A DNA stretch of 38,854 nucleotides from assembly GCA_023461075.1 (NCBI GenBank), contig JAEWNY010000018.1, positions 1-38,854 on the forward strand, read 5' to 3'. Under the pieces are notes generated by a model. That model worked only from the letters and a program-made list of their open reading frames with translations. It did no database searches and had not been told where the DNA came from. Position numbers and translations under genes: made by a program. Positions 24,115 to 32,823 of this stretch are shown in pieces. The DNA comes from Pseudomonadota bacterium (lineage in GTDB: Bacteria > Pseudomonadota > Gammaproteobacteria > Xanthomonadales > Xanthomonadaceae). Every line of letters begins with the position of its first letter. Within the stretch, counting starts at the first letter, position 1.

Positions 24115-26235
24115 TCACTTCCGGCTCAGTTGTTGCCACAGGAACGTGTAGGCCAGTGCGGTCATGTGCGCGCGCTGCCTGTTGTCCGCCGCGCCGCCAT
24201 GGCCGCCCTCGATGTTCTCGTAGTAGCGAACGTCCTTCCCGGCCGCTTCCATCAGCGCCATCATCTTGCGCGCATGGCCGGGGTGGACGCGGTCATCGCG
24301 GGTCGAGGTGGTGAACAGCGTGGCCGGATAGGTCTTGGCCGGGTCGAACAGGTGGTACGGCGAGAACTTCTGGATGTAGGCCCACTCCTCCGGCTTGTCC
24401 GGGTCGCCGTACTCGGCCATCCACGACGCGCCAGCCAGCAGCTGGTTGTAGCGGCGCATGTCGAGCAGCGGCACCTGCACCACCACTGCGCCGAACAGCT
24501 CCGGATACTGGGTCAGCATGTTGCCCATCAACAGACCGCCGTTGCTGCCGCCCTGGATACCCAGATGCGCCGGCGAAGTGATCTTGCGCGCGAACAGATC
24601 CTGCGCCACTGCGGCGAAATCCTCGTAGGCCTTGTGGCGATTCTGCTTGAGCGCGGCCTGGTGCCAGCGCGGACCGTACTCGCCGCCGCCGCGGATGTTG
24701 GCGACGACATAGGTGCCGCCCTGCTCCAGCCAGCCCTTGCCGATGCCACCGGAGTAGCCGGGCGTCATCGATATCTCGAAGCCGCCGTAGCCGTACAACA
24801 GCGTGGGGTTGTTGCCGTCGGCCTGCTGGCCCTTCGGCTGGACGATGAAGTACGGGACCTTGGTGCCGTCCTTGCTGGTGGCGAATTGCTGCGCCACCGC
24901 GTACTTCGAGGCATCGAACCAGGCTGGCGTGCTCTTCAGCTGCTCCGGCTTCTGGCCGATCTCGGCGATCGACAGCGTCGAGGGCGTCAGGTAGCCGGAG
25001 GTCACCATCCACACCGCATCGGATTCATCGCTGTCCACCGCGGACACCGACACGACATTGCCCACCGCAGGCGCGCCGGCGAACTGCGACCGCGCCCAGT
25101 CTTTGCCCGGCGTCAGCACCGTCAATTCGTTCTTGACGTCGCGCATGATGTTGAGCACGACGTGGTTCTTCGTCCACGTGGCACCGGCCAGCGAACTTTG
25201 CGCGTCGGGCTCGAACAGCACGGTCATCTCGCGCTTGCCGGCCATGAAATCGTCGAAGTTGGTGACCAGGTAGCTGCCGCCCTTGTAGGTCTTGCCGCCG
25301 ACGGTCCAGTCCTCGCGCGGCTGCAGGGTCAGCCATTCACGCACCACGCCCTTCTCCACCGAGTTGGGCACGTCGATCTTGGTGAGCTGGCCGTCCTTGC
25401 CTCGCAGGTACAACTCGTTGTTGTAGAAGGCGATGGTGTTGCTGACGAAATCGCGCTCGTAGCCCGGCGTGTCGTCATGCACGGCGGCGATGTACATGTC
25501 GGTCGGCTTGCCCTCGTACACGGTCTGCGCGGCGGACAACGGGGTGCCGCGCTTCCACAGCCTGGCGATGCGCGGGTAGCCCGAGGTGGTCAGGCTGCCG
25601 TCGCCGAAATCGCTGTAGACGAAGACGTTGTCCTGGTCGATCCAGCTCACCCCGCCCTTGGCCTCGGGCCGGAAGAATCCGTCCTTGATCCAGCTGCGGG
25701 TGTCGATGTCGAACTCGCGGGTGACGTCGGCATCCGCGCCGCCGCGCGAGAGCGCGACCAGGCAGCGGGTGTAGGCCGGGCGCAGGCACTGCGCGCCGTG
25801 CCAGACCCAGTTCTCGTTCTCCGCCTTGTTGAGGGCGTCGATGTCGAGGATGGTTTCCCACTTCGGGTTCGGCTTGCGGTACTCGGCCAGCGCGGTCCGC
25901 CGCCAGAGGCCGCGCGGGTTGGCCTTGTCCTGCCAGAAGTTGTAGTACCACTCGCCCTGCTTGGCGACAGCGGGGATCTTGTCGGTCGAGTCGAGGATGG
26001 CGAGGATGTCGGCTTCGAGCTTCTTGAACTCCGGCGTGGACGCGAGTTCGGCCTCGGCCTTGGCATTGCGTTCGCGGACCCAGGCCAGTTGCTTGTCACC
26101 GCCCACGTCCTCCAGCCACTGGTGGGGATCGGCGGGCGCTTGAGACATCGGGGTTTCCTGCGGTTGCGGGGCGGCGATGGCCTGGCCGGCAGCGAGGATC
26201 GCCGCGGCCCCGGCCCAATGGATCAGCTTGGACAT
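24115..26235 (-). CDS. Prolyl oligopeptidase family (S9A) serine peptidase, exported
   Basis: 706 residues from ATG 26235 (GGAAG six bases upstream). A signal peptide MSKLIHWAGAAAILAAGQAI ends near AAP. The PQETPMSQAPADPHQWLEDV start precedes a beta-propeller (to about 430) and the hydrolase domain. The catalytic triad is visible: Ser564 in GGSNGGLLMG, Asp in STRDDRVHPGH, and His in EGGHGGAA. The GGFEISMTPGYSG and NIRGGGEYGPRWHQA blocks are typical of prolyl oligopeptidases. A terminator follows it. It is similar in fold to the next gene, but the two differ in active-site surroundings, so substrate preference probably differs. Confidence 0.93.
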   Translation of the reverse strand: MSKLIHWAGAAAILAAGQAIAAPQPQETPMSQAPADPHQWLEDVGGDKQLAWVRERNAKAEAELASTPEFKKLEADILAILDSTDKIPAVAKQGEWYYNFWQDKANPRGLWRRTALAEYRKPNPKWETILDIDALNKAENENWVWHGAQCLRPAYTRCLVALSRGGADADVTREFDIDTRSWIKDGFFRPEAKGGVSWIDQDNVFVYSDFGDGSLTTSGYPRIARLWKRGTPLSAAQTVYEGKPTDMYIAAVHDDTPGYERDFVSNTIAFYNNELYLRGKDGQLTKIDVPNSVEKGVVREWLTLQPREDWTVGGKTYKGGSYLVTNFDDFMAGKREMTVLFEPDAQSSLAGATWTKNHVVLNIMRDVKNELTVLTPGKDWARSQFAGAPAVGNVVSVSAVDSDESDAVWMVTSGYLTPSTLSIAEIGQKPEQLKSTPAWFDASKYAVAQQFATSKDGTKVPYFIVQPKGQQADGNNPTLLYGYGGFEISMTPGYSGGIGKGWLEQGGTYVVANIRGGGEYGPRWHQAALKQNRHKAYEDFAAVAQDLFARKITSPAHLGIQGGSNGGLLMGNMLTQYPELFGAVVVQVPLLDMRRYNQLLAGASWMAEYGDPDKPEEWAYIQKFSPYHLFDPAKTYPATLFTTSTRDDRVHPGHARKMMALMEAAGKDVRYYENIEGGHGGAADNRQRAHMTALAYTFLWQQLSRK

Positions 26236-26305
26236 GCGTGCTTCCGTGGGGAACAAGGTGTCCCGCACGCTAGCACGCCATCCGCTGCAGGCCTTGGGTC
26301 GGAAG

Positions 26306-26632
26306 TCATGCCATCGGAATCTGCCGCGGCGTGCGCCGGGCCTGCCTCGCTACCTGCCGCCGCCTTGCCTGCGGAGCCGTGCCGCGACCGCGACCACGCG
26401 CCTGCACCGGCAAGCCGGGCGACATCGCGCCCTCGCCTTCGGCCAACCGGCCCAGCAGGCGCCGCCCCAGCCAGGCCGAGAGCGGCAGGCCGACCAACCA
26501 CAGCGGCAACCAACCGAAAGCCTGCGTATTCACTTGTGCGAACGGCAGCAGCAGGCTGAAGGCCAGACCCGCGAAGGTCGCCTGCAGCAGGGTTTGGTCG
26601 ATGCGGTCATGCAAGTGGCATGGGCGGTTCAT
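26306..26632 (-). CDS. Small membrane protein of unknown function
   Basis: 108 residues from ATG 26632, with AGGAG seven bases upstream. Two hydrophobic stretches are visible: ATFAGLAFSLLLPFAQ and AFGWLPLWLVGLPLSAWLGR. A Gly-rich tail follows, very rich in Arg and Ala (GRGRGTAPQARRRQVARQAR). The two helices and the ribosome-binding site support a real gene; the Arg-rich tail may reflect local base composition. I do not recognise a family. It lies between the WYL regulator gene and the S9A peptidase gene. Confidence 0.55.
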   Translation of the reverse strand: MNRPCHLHDRIDQTLLQATFAGLAFSLLLPFAQVNTQAFGWLPLWLVGLPLSAWLGRRLLGRLAEGEGAMSPGLPVQARGRGRGTAPQARRRQVARQARRTPRQIPMA

Positions 26633-26697
26633 GGCGGCGCTCCTCATCAGGGAAAGCCAGCCTGCCCGCCGCCCATCTCAAGGGCTGCGACCCTCGA

Positions 26698-27663
26698 TCA
26701 GTCGTAGGCGGAACGCGCCAGGTCCAGCAGGCTGCGCGCCTGCGCCCGCAGCGAGGCCGGCTCGACGATCTCGGCATCGGCGCCGTAATGCAGCACGTCC
26801 ATCAGCAGTTCGCGGCCGGCGCTGTAGGGCACCTTGAGCTCGTAGCGGCCATCGGGCAGGAATCGCCCTTCCTGCTTGGAGTGCCAGCGCTCATCGGCCA
26901 CCCAGCGCGCGGCCTTGGCGCTGAAGACGATCTTTGCCCAGCCCTTCGGCTCGCCGGAGAAAATGCCGTAGCTGCCGGCCAGGTGCTGGTCGAGCTCGGC
27001 TTCGGCGACATCCTGCGCCACCTCCTTCTGCACCTGGGCGCCGCTGATGCGATCGACCGAGAAGCTGCGCAGCGCCTCGCGGTCATGGTCCCAGGCATCC
27101 AGGTACCAGTTGTCGCGGTAATGGGTGATGCGTTGCGGCGATACCATCCGCCGGGTCTTCTCGTCGGTCGAGCGTGCGCGGTACTCGAAGGCCAGCCGCT
27201 TGCGCTCGAGCACCGCCGATGCGACGTTGCGGAAACTCGCCTCGTCCAGCTTGCGGGTGCGATGCGGGATCACCCGTACCCGCTCGACCGGCCAACGCTG
27301 GCCGCCGCTCTGTTCGGCCAACAGCGCCTCGACGCGCTGCTGCAGCGGCGCCATCGCCTGCGAAAGCACGCCGCCGCCGGTGCGCGAGAGCAGTTGCTGC
27401 GCGGCCAGCAAGGCATGCAGTTCCTCGGACGAGAGCCACAGTCCGGGCAACTCGAAGCGATCGGACTCGTTCGGGTCATAGCGGAAGCCGGCCTCGCCGT
27501 CGCCGACGATAGGCGCCATCAGGCCATCGCGCAGGAAGGCCAGGTCGCGATAGACGGTCGCGCGCGAGCAGCCCAGTTCGTCCTGAAGGCGCTTGACGTT
27601 GACCGGATAGCGCGCTCCCTTGAGGGTGCGATGCAGGGCGGTGATGCGTTCGTAGCGATCCAT
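26698..27663 (-). CDS. WYL-domain transcriptional regulator (YafY family)
   Basis: 321 residues. An N-terminal winged helix-turn-helix (residues 1-60, around LQDELGCSRATVYRDLAFLR) binds DNA. The WYL domain (about 140-220) has VSPQRITHYRDNWYLDAWDH, in which NWYLDAWDH carries the WYL-like core that senses a ligand or nucleic acid. The C-terminal extension (about 225-321) matches the WCX part of this group. It is divergent from the permease gene at 27800 with 136 bases between, so it may control that gene or itself. Confidence 0.93.
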   Translation of the reverse strand: MDRYERITALHRTLKGARYPVNVKRLQDELGCSRATVYRDLAFLRDGLMAPIVGDGEAGFRYDPNESDRFELPGLWLSSEELHALLAAQQLLSRTGGGVLSQAMAPLQQRVEALLAEQSGGQRWPVERVRVIPHRTRKLDEASFRNVASAVLERKRLAFEYRARSTDEKTRRMVSPQRITHYRDNWYLDAWDHDREALRSFSVDRISGAQVQKEVAQDVAEAELDQHLAGSYGIFSGEPKGWAKIVFSAKAARWVADERWHSKQEGRFLPDGRYELKVPYSAGRELLMDVLHYGADAEIVEPASLRAQARSLLDLARSAYD

Positions 27664-27799
27664 GGGGGGATTATGACCGTGGCCGGGCGCAACCGGGTGA
27701 CCAGGCTGCCCTGGCCGCCCCGTCCACCCGACCGCCGTGCCACCACGTTCACCGCGACCCAGCTAGGGTCGGGCATCGCCCAAGTCGAACGCAGGCCAT

Positions 27800-29563
27800 A
27801 TGACCCCGGAAATCTGGATGACCTTCGCGGTGCTGGCCGGCGCGGTCTACCTGTTCGTGACCGAGAAGCTGCCGGTGGACGTGGTGGCGATGCTGGTGCT
27901 GGCGACGGTCATGGTGCTGGGCCTGGTGACCCCGCGCGAGGCGCTGTCCGGCTTTTCAAGCGAAGCGACGGTCACGGTGGCGGCCATGTTCGTGCTCAGC
28001 GCCGGCATCCAGCACAGCGGCGTATTGAACGGCCTGGGCGAGATGCTGGCGCGGATCCGCTGGCCATGGGTCTTTTTGCTGGTGATGATGCTGCTGGCGG
28101 CAGCCACCTCGGCCTTCATCAACAACACCGCGATCGTCGCGGTCTTCCTGCCCTTGGTCATCGCCGCATCCACGGCGATCCGGCAATCGCCCTCGAAGAT
28201 GCTGATTCCGCTCTCGTATGCCTCGCAGTTCGGCGGGGTGTGCACGCTGGTGGGCACATCGACCAACCTGCTGGTGCACTCGGTCGCCCAGCAGTCCGGC
28301 CTGCCCGGCTTCACCCTGTTCGAATTCACCGCGCTGGGCCTGTGGTTCGTCGTCGCCGGCACGGTTTTCATCATGCTTACCCAGCGCTTCCTGCTTCCGG
28401 ACTACGGCCTGCCCGATCACGAGGGCGACGGCCACCGTGGCCGTTACGTGGTCGACCTGCGCGTGCCGGCCGGGTCATCGGCGATCGGCAAGACCGGTGC
28501 CGCAGCGCTTCCGGTCGATACCGGCGATGCCTACCTGCTGGAGATCTATCGCGATGGCCAGCTCGTCCCCAGCCCGCGCTCAGGCGAGGTAGAGGAAGGC
28601 GACCGCCTGTTGCTGCGGGGCGAATGGAATGCGCTGGAGAAGGCGCGACGTGCGCTGAAGCTGGTCTTCGACGAAGTCTCCGCCGACTTGGTGGCCAACC
28701 CTTCCGCCGAGCGCGTGCACGCCGAGGTGATGATCGCGCCGGGTTCGCACCTAGCCGGGCAAACCCTGGCGTCGCTGCGCTTCGGGCACGCCTACCGCGT
28801 GCGCGTGCATGGCCTGCAGCGTCCGGGGCTCGCCATCCGCCAACCCCTGCACCGCGTGCCGTTGCAGGTCGGCGATACCTTGTTGATCGATGCGCCGCCC
28901 GAGGCGCTCGACAACATCGACGCCGACAGCGGCCTGGTCCTGCTCCGCCAGCGCAAGCAGCAACGCGTGGACACCCGCAGCGCAATGCTATCGGTGGCGA
29001 TCATGATCGGCGCGATCGCGCTCTCGGCGTTCGGCATCATGCCGATCGTTGCCTCGGCCCTGCTCGGCTGCGTGGCGCTGGTGGTGCTGCGCTGCCTCAA
29101 GCCCGAGCAGGCCTACGACGGCATCGACTGGCGGGTGATCATGCTGCTGGCCGGCGTGCTGCCGCTGGGTCTCGCGTTGCAGAACTCGGGCGGGGCCGAC
29201 TTCATCGCCCAAGGTGCGCTGGGTTTCATCGGCCAGCAAAGCCCGGTGCTCACTCTGGCGGCCATCTACCTGCTGACCTCGGTGATGACCGAACTCATGA
29301 GCAACAACGCCGCCGCCGTGCTGATCGCGCCGATAGCGATCGCCGCCGCCGAATCGATGGGCATCGATTCCAAACCGCTGCTGGTGGCGGTGGCCTTCGC
29401 CGCATCGACCAGCTTCGCCACGCCGGTCGGCTACCAGACCAACACCATGGTCTACACCGCCGGCGGCTACAAGTTCAACGATTTCATGAAGATGGGCCTG
29501 CCGCTCAACCTGCTGTTCTTCGCGATGGCGGTGGTGCTGATCCCGCGCTATTTCCCGTTCTGA
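27800..29563 (+). CDS. SLC13-type permease with two TrkA-C (RCK_C) domains
   Basis: Anion/dicarboxylate-type transporter in the inner membrane, 587 residues. The N-terminal half has several membrane helices (TFAVLAGAVYLFVTEKLPVD onward) with the SLC13 motifs SAFINNTAIVAVFLPL and GTSTNLLVHS. The middle (about 205-380) is soluble and reads as two RCK_C modules. The C-terminal half repeats the fold with SVMTELMSNNAAAVLIAPIA and TPVGYQTNTMVY. Such proteins often carry sulfate, phosphate or dicarboxylates; the substrate cannot be told. It is divergent from the WYL regulator gene and convergent with hemC. Confidence 0.9.
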   Translation: MTPEIWMTFAVLAGAVYLFVTEKLPVDVVAMLVLATVMVLGLVTPREALSGFSSEATVTVAAMFVLSAGIQHSGVLNGLGEMLARIRWPWVFLLVMMLLAAATSAFINNTAIVAVFLPLVIAASTAIRQSPSKMLIPLSYASQFGGVCTLVGTSTNLLVHSVAQQSGLPGFTLFEFTALGLWFVVAGTVFIMLTQRFLLPDYGLPDHEGDGHRGRYVVDLRVPAGSSAIGKTGAAALPVDTGDAYLLEIYRDGQLVPSPRSGEVEEGDRLLLRGEWNALEKARRALKLVFDEVSADLVANPSAERVHAEVMIAPGSHLAGQTLASLRFGHAYRVRVHGLQRPGLAIRQPLHRVPLQVGDTLLIDAPPEALDNIDADSGLVLLRQRKQQRVDTRSAMLSVAIMIGAIALSAFGIMPIVASALLGCVALVVLRCLKPEQAYDGIDWRVIMLLAGVLPLGLALQNSGGADFIAQGALGFIGQQSPVLTLAAIYLLTSVMTELMSNNAAAVLIAPIAIAAAESMGIDSKPLLVAVAFAASTSFATPVGYQTNTMVYTAGGYKFNDFMKMGLPLNLLFFAMAVVLIPRYFPF

Positions 29564-29578
29564 TCGTCGCGCGGACGT

Positions 29579-30487
29579 TCAGTCGATGAAACGGCGCGCG
29601 CCTTGGGCGAGCAGTGCTGCGGCGACGGTTTGACCGAGCGTTTCGGTTTCGATGCGGCCGCCGCGGGCGTCTGCACGCACCTGCTCGCCGGTCGTCGCCG
29701 AACCGACCAAGCCCTGCAGGTGCAGCCTGTCGCCGTCGAGCCGTGCCAAGGCCGCGACCGGCACATGGCAGCTGCCATCGAGCGCACGATTCATTGCCCG
29801 CTCGGCGCCCACGCAGGTGCGTGTGTCGGCATCGTCCAGCGCGGCAAGCAGCGCGTGCACGCCCGCATCACCGTCCCGGCATTCGATCGCGATCGACCCC
29901 TGCGCCGGTGCCGGCAGCCAGTCCGGCGCATCCAGCCGTGCACGGATTCGGCCCTCGAAGCCGAGCCGGGCAAGGCCCGCGCAGGCCAGGATGATCGCCG
30001 CATACTCGCCGGCATCGAGTTTCGCCAAACGCGAATTGACGTTGCCGCGCAGGTCGTCGATGACCAGGTCGTCACGCCGCGCCCGCAACTGCGCACGCCG
30101 CCGCAGCGACGAGGTCCCCACGCGCGCACCTGCCGGCAAGGCATCGATGTCGGCGAAGTCATTGCTGACGAAGGCATCGGCATGATCGGCGCGCGGCAGG
30201 ATCGCCGGCATCGCGAAGCCCGGCTCCAGCGTCATCGGCACGTCTTTGAGCGAATGCACGGCGCAATCGGCCTCGCCGCGCCGCATCGCCAGCTCCAGTT
30301 CCTTGAGGAACAGGCCCTTGCCGCCGATCGCCGCGAGCGAGCGGTCGAGCAGTTCATCGCCGCGGGTGGACAGCGGCACCAGTTCGATGCCGAGTCCGGG
30401 GTGTTCGGCGCGCAGGCGACCGGCGACGTGTTCGGTCTGCCAGAGCGCCAGCGGGCTCTTGCGGGTGGCGATGCGGAGCATGTTCAT
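29579..30487 (-). CDS. hemC: Hydroxymethylbilane synthase (porphobilinogen deaminase)
   Basis: Joins four porphobilinogens to hydroxymethylbilane in heme synthesis. It has 302 residues from ATG 30487. The start LRIATRKSPLALWQTEHVA is typical. The dipyrromethane cofactor attaches to Cys240 in LDGSCHVPVAALA. The block RRRAQLRARRDDLVIDDLRG and the FLKELELAM region are present. The open frame continues to 30841 upstream into algR, but that part is a shadow. It follows algR by 35 bases, as in Pseudomonas and Xanthomonas. Confidence 0.97.
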   Translation of the reverse strand: MNMLRIATRKSPLALWQTEHVAGRLRAEHPGLGIELVPLSTRGDELLDRSLAAIGGKGLFLKELELAMRRGEADCAVHSLKDVPMTLEPGFAMPAILPRADHADAFVSNDFADIDALPAGARVGTSSLRRRAQLRARRDDLVIDDLRGNVNSRLAKLDAGEYAAIILACAGLARLGFEGRIRARLDAPDWLPAPAQGSIAIECRDGDAGVHALLAALDDADTRTCVGAERAMNRALDGSCHVPVAALARLDGDRLHLQGLVGSATTGEQVRADARGGRIETETLGQTVAAALLAQGARRFID

Positions 30488-30522
30488 CCCGGCATTATCG
30501 CCGGAACGCCGGCGCCGCAGGC

Positions 30523-31245
30523 TTACCAGTGGCGCATCGCCTCGCGCAGTTCCGGCAGGCAGCGACGACTGACATCCAGCGGCTTGTCGATGCCCTCGAG
30601 GATCGCCTGCGCGCGACCATCGCCTGCCCGACGCAATTCGCGCAGCGCATCGCGCGCCACCAGGCAGTTGCGATGGATCCGCACGAAACGTTCGCCGAAT
30701 TCCTCTTCCAGCGATTTCAGCGATTCCTCGATCAGATCCTCGCCCTGCCGATGGTGGACCACCACGTATTTCTCGTCGGCCTGCAGGTAGCGGATGTCCG
30801 ACACCGGGATCAGCCGCAGCTGGCCGCCGAGCCTGGCGCACAGGTGCATGCGTGCCGCAGGGGTATGGGCGAGGGTCGATGCGCTCCCTAGACGCGCCCG
30901 CGCACGGCGCAGCGTTTCGGCCAGGCGCTCGGCACGCACCGGCTTGACCAGATAGTCGAGCGCGGCGCTTTCGAATGCCGACAGCGCGTGTCCATCGAAG
31001 GCGGTGCAGAAGGCGAGCATCGGCGGCGCTGGCTGCGCGGCGAGCCGTCGGGCTACCTCAAGCCCGTCCATCCCCGGCATCCGCACATCCAGCAGCAGCA
31101 GGTCGGGACGATGCTGGTCGCAGGCCTGCAACGCGGTCGCGCCGTCGCCTGCCTCGGCCACGACTTCGACATCGGCCTCACTGGCCAGCAGCCCGCGCAG
31201 CCGCGCGCGTGCAAGCGGCTCGTCATCGACGATCAGGATGCGCAT
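30523..31245 (-). CDS. algR: LytTR-type response regulator, AlgR-like
   Basis: Two-component regulator, 240 residues. The receiver domain (1-120) has the acidic pair Asp7-Asp8, phosphorylation site Asp53 in LLLLDVRMPGMDG and the conserved Lys in LDYLVKPVRAERL. The LytTR DNA-binding domain (about 135-235) has LIPVSDIRYLQADEKYVVVH and FVRIHRNCLV. The gene before hemC is algR in Pseudomonas, where AlgZ is the kinase. Here no kinase gene is next to it; an esterase gene is upstream. The family is clear, and the name is by context. Confidence 0.9.
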   Translation of the reverse strand: MRILIVDDEPLARARLRGLLASEADVEVVAEAGDGATALQACDQHRPDLLLLDVRMPGMDGLEVARRLAAQPAPPMLAFCTAFDGHALSAFESAALDYLVKPVRAERLAETLRRARARLGSASTLAHTPAARMHLCARLGGQLRLIPVSDIRYLQADEKYVVVHHRQGEDLIEESLKSLEEEFGERFVRIHRNCLVARDALRELRRAGDGRAQAILEGIDKPLDVSRRCLPELREAMRHW

Positions 31246-31317
31246 CGGACATTCCCCATTCGCGGATGTTAGCGCGCGCCGGGGCTGGCCGCCGACGACA
31301 TCGTGATACCGCGCCGG

Positions 31318-31971
31318 TCAGCGCAGTCGCGCGTCGATCCACGCCGAAAGGTCGGCGACCTCCTCGGCGCACACCGAATGCTGCATCGGATAGGCATGCC
31401 ACTCGACATCGAAACCGAGCGCACGCATCTGCTGCGCGCCCAACTGCCCGGCAGCCAGCGGCACCACCGGGTCGAAGCTGCCATGCGCCATGAACAGCGG
31501 TGGCCGCGCCTTCGATGTTTCCTGCGCTGGCGCGGCCATCGGCAGATACGTGGAGAGCGCGATGAAGCCGGCGACCTCGAGGCCATGCGCCGCGCAGGCC
31601 AGGGTTACCGCGCCGCCTTGCGAGAAGCCGGCCAGCAGGAGGCGCTCGTTGGCGATGCCGCGTTCGTGCTCGCGTGCGACGAGCGCATCGACGAACGCCA
31701 TCGATTCGCGCACGCCGTCGAGGTCGGCGCGATCGGAAAGGTTCATCTCGCGGATGTCGTACCATGCGCGCATCCGTGTCCCGCCGTTGATGGTCACCGC
31801 GCGCACCGGCGCATGCGGGAACACGAAGCGCAGGGCCGGCCAGTCCGGGCGCAGCAACTCCGGCACGATCGGCGCGAAATCATGGCCGTCCGCGCCCAGA
31901 CCATGCAGCCAGATCACCGACCATCGGGGATTGGCACCGGTTTCGTGTTCGACGGCGTCGATCGCGCTCAT
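31318..31971 (-). CDS. Carboxylesterase/phospholipase family hydrolase
   Basis: 217 residues, cytosolic alpha/beta hydrolase of the acyl-protein thioesterase/carboxylesterase type. The oxyanion-hole motif VIWLHGLGADGHDF is at the start. The nucleophile is Ser117 in AGFSQGGAVTLA, the Asp is in GSFDPVVP, and the His is in YPMQHSVCAEE. No signal peptide is seen. It lies 72 bases before algR in the same direction. It hydrolyses small esters or thioesters in this family; the natural substrate is unknown. Confidence 0.93.
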   Translation of the reverse strand: MSAIDAVEHETGANPRWSVIWLHGLGADGHDFAPIVPELLRPDWPALRFVFPHAPVRAVTINGGTRMRAWYDIREMNLSDRADLDGVRESMAFVDALVAREHERGIANERLLLAGFSQGGAVTLACAAHGLEVAGFIALSTYLPMAAPAQETSKARPPLFMAHGSFDPVVPLAAGQLGAQQMRALGFDVEWHAYPMQHSVCAEEVADLSAWIDARLR

Positions 31972-32019
31972 AACGGATTCCTTCGGGCGGGACAGGATGC
32001 CATGCGCCCGCCGCGCGGA

Positions 32020-32805
32020 CTAGCGGATCGGGATGTCGAAATGGGTGTGCGGGGTCGGCTCCGGCTTGAAGGTGAAGTGCCACCACTCCATCGGATAGTT
32101 GGCGAACCCGTGCCGCTGCATCGCTTCGCGCAAGCGGTCGCGGTTGCCGCGCTGCTGGGGCGTCATCCGCGGGTCGTCGGTATTGGCCCGCGTGTCAAAG
32201 AAATCGAACGGCGTGCCCATGTCGAGGTCACGGCAGTTTTCGCCACGCGCATCGCATTGCATCAGGCTGAGGTCGATCGTCGCGCCACGACTGTGTCCGG
32301 ATTTCTCGGCGATGTATTCGCCTACCAGAGCGCCCTTCTCGAGGCTCGGATAGAACTCCGGCTTGGTGCGCTGGTCATCCATATCCTTCGCCCAGCGCAT
32401 GAAATGCGCGACCGCACGCGCCGGGCGATAGCAGTCGAAGATGCGTAGCTTCATCTGCTGCTGCCGGAGGTCGGCGGCGACGTTCGCCAGGGCCTCTGCC
32501 ACCGGGCGATGCAGCCAGCAGCGCGCGGCATCGTAGCCCTCGACGCGCGTGCCGACGAAGTTGCGCGTGCCGGCGTAGCGGATGTCCAACTCGGCATCGG
32601 GCACGAATGCGCGCACGTCGACCAAACCCGCGGCTTCCGCATCCTCGGGCATCGATGCCGATGCCGCGACCGGCAGCGCCTGGCGCGCGGCGACGCCGCT
32701 GCAGGCGGCAAGAAGGGTGATTGCGAAGACGGCCGCGAAGGCCCGCGTCAAGCCACGGATATCCATGGCTGCAGCATCGCCGATCGCGGGCATGGATGCA
32801 CGCAT
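32020..32805 (-). CDS. VanX-like D-alanyl-D-alanine dipeptidase, lipoprotein
   Basis: 261 residues from ATG 32805, where GGGGA lies seven bases upstream. A signal peptide with the lipobox LLAAC (Cys35) anchors it to a membrane. The M15D metallopeptidase domain has the zinc motif SGHSRGATIDLSL and the catalytic Glu with zinc His in PMEWWHF. FDCYRPARAVAHFM is also typical. It would split D-Ala-D-Ala released in wall turnover. This is a housekeeping-type homologue, not a vancomycin resistance gene cluster: no VanH or VanA gene is present. An alternative ATG at 32766 gives a shorter signal. Confidence 0.9.
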   Translation of the reverse strand: MRASMPAIGDAAAMDIRGLTRAFAAVFAITLLAACSGVAARQALPVAASASMPEDAEAAGLVDVRAFVPDAELDIRYAGTRNFVGTRVEGYDAARCWLHRPVAEALANVAADLRQQQMKLRIFDCYRPARAVAHFMRWAKDMDDQRTKPEFYPSLEKGALVGEYIAEKSGHSRGATIDLSLMQCDARGENCRDLDMGTPFDFFDTRANTDDPRMTPQQRGNRDRLREAMQRHGFANYPMEWWHFTFKPEPTPHTHFDIPIR

Positions 32806-32823
32806 CGCACCGTCCCCTTCCGT

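Noticed and set aside
24046..26559. 837-residue open frame on the plus strand opposite the S9A peptidase gene
   Set aside because: Low-information Arg/Gly/Val composition, no family motif, and it covers a clear peptidase gene on the other strand.
26620..29589. 989-residue plus-strand frame across the WYL and permease genes
   Set aside because: It spans the regulator gene in antisense and the permease gene out of frame, with no recognisable domain.
30488..30841. Upstream extension of the hemC frame to 420 residues
   Set aside because: It lies over algR in another frame; the family N-terminus LRIATRKSPLALW begins right after ATG 30487.
32020..32805. Reading the VanX-like gene as vancomycin resistance
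   Set aside because: There is no VanH, VanA/B or VanRS gene nearby; a lone lipoprotein VanX homologue fits wall turnover.
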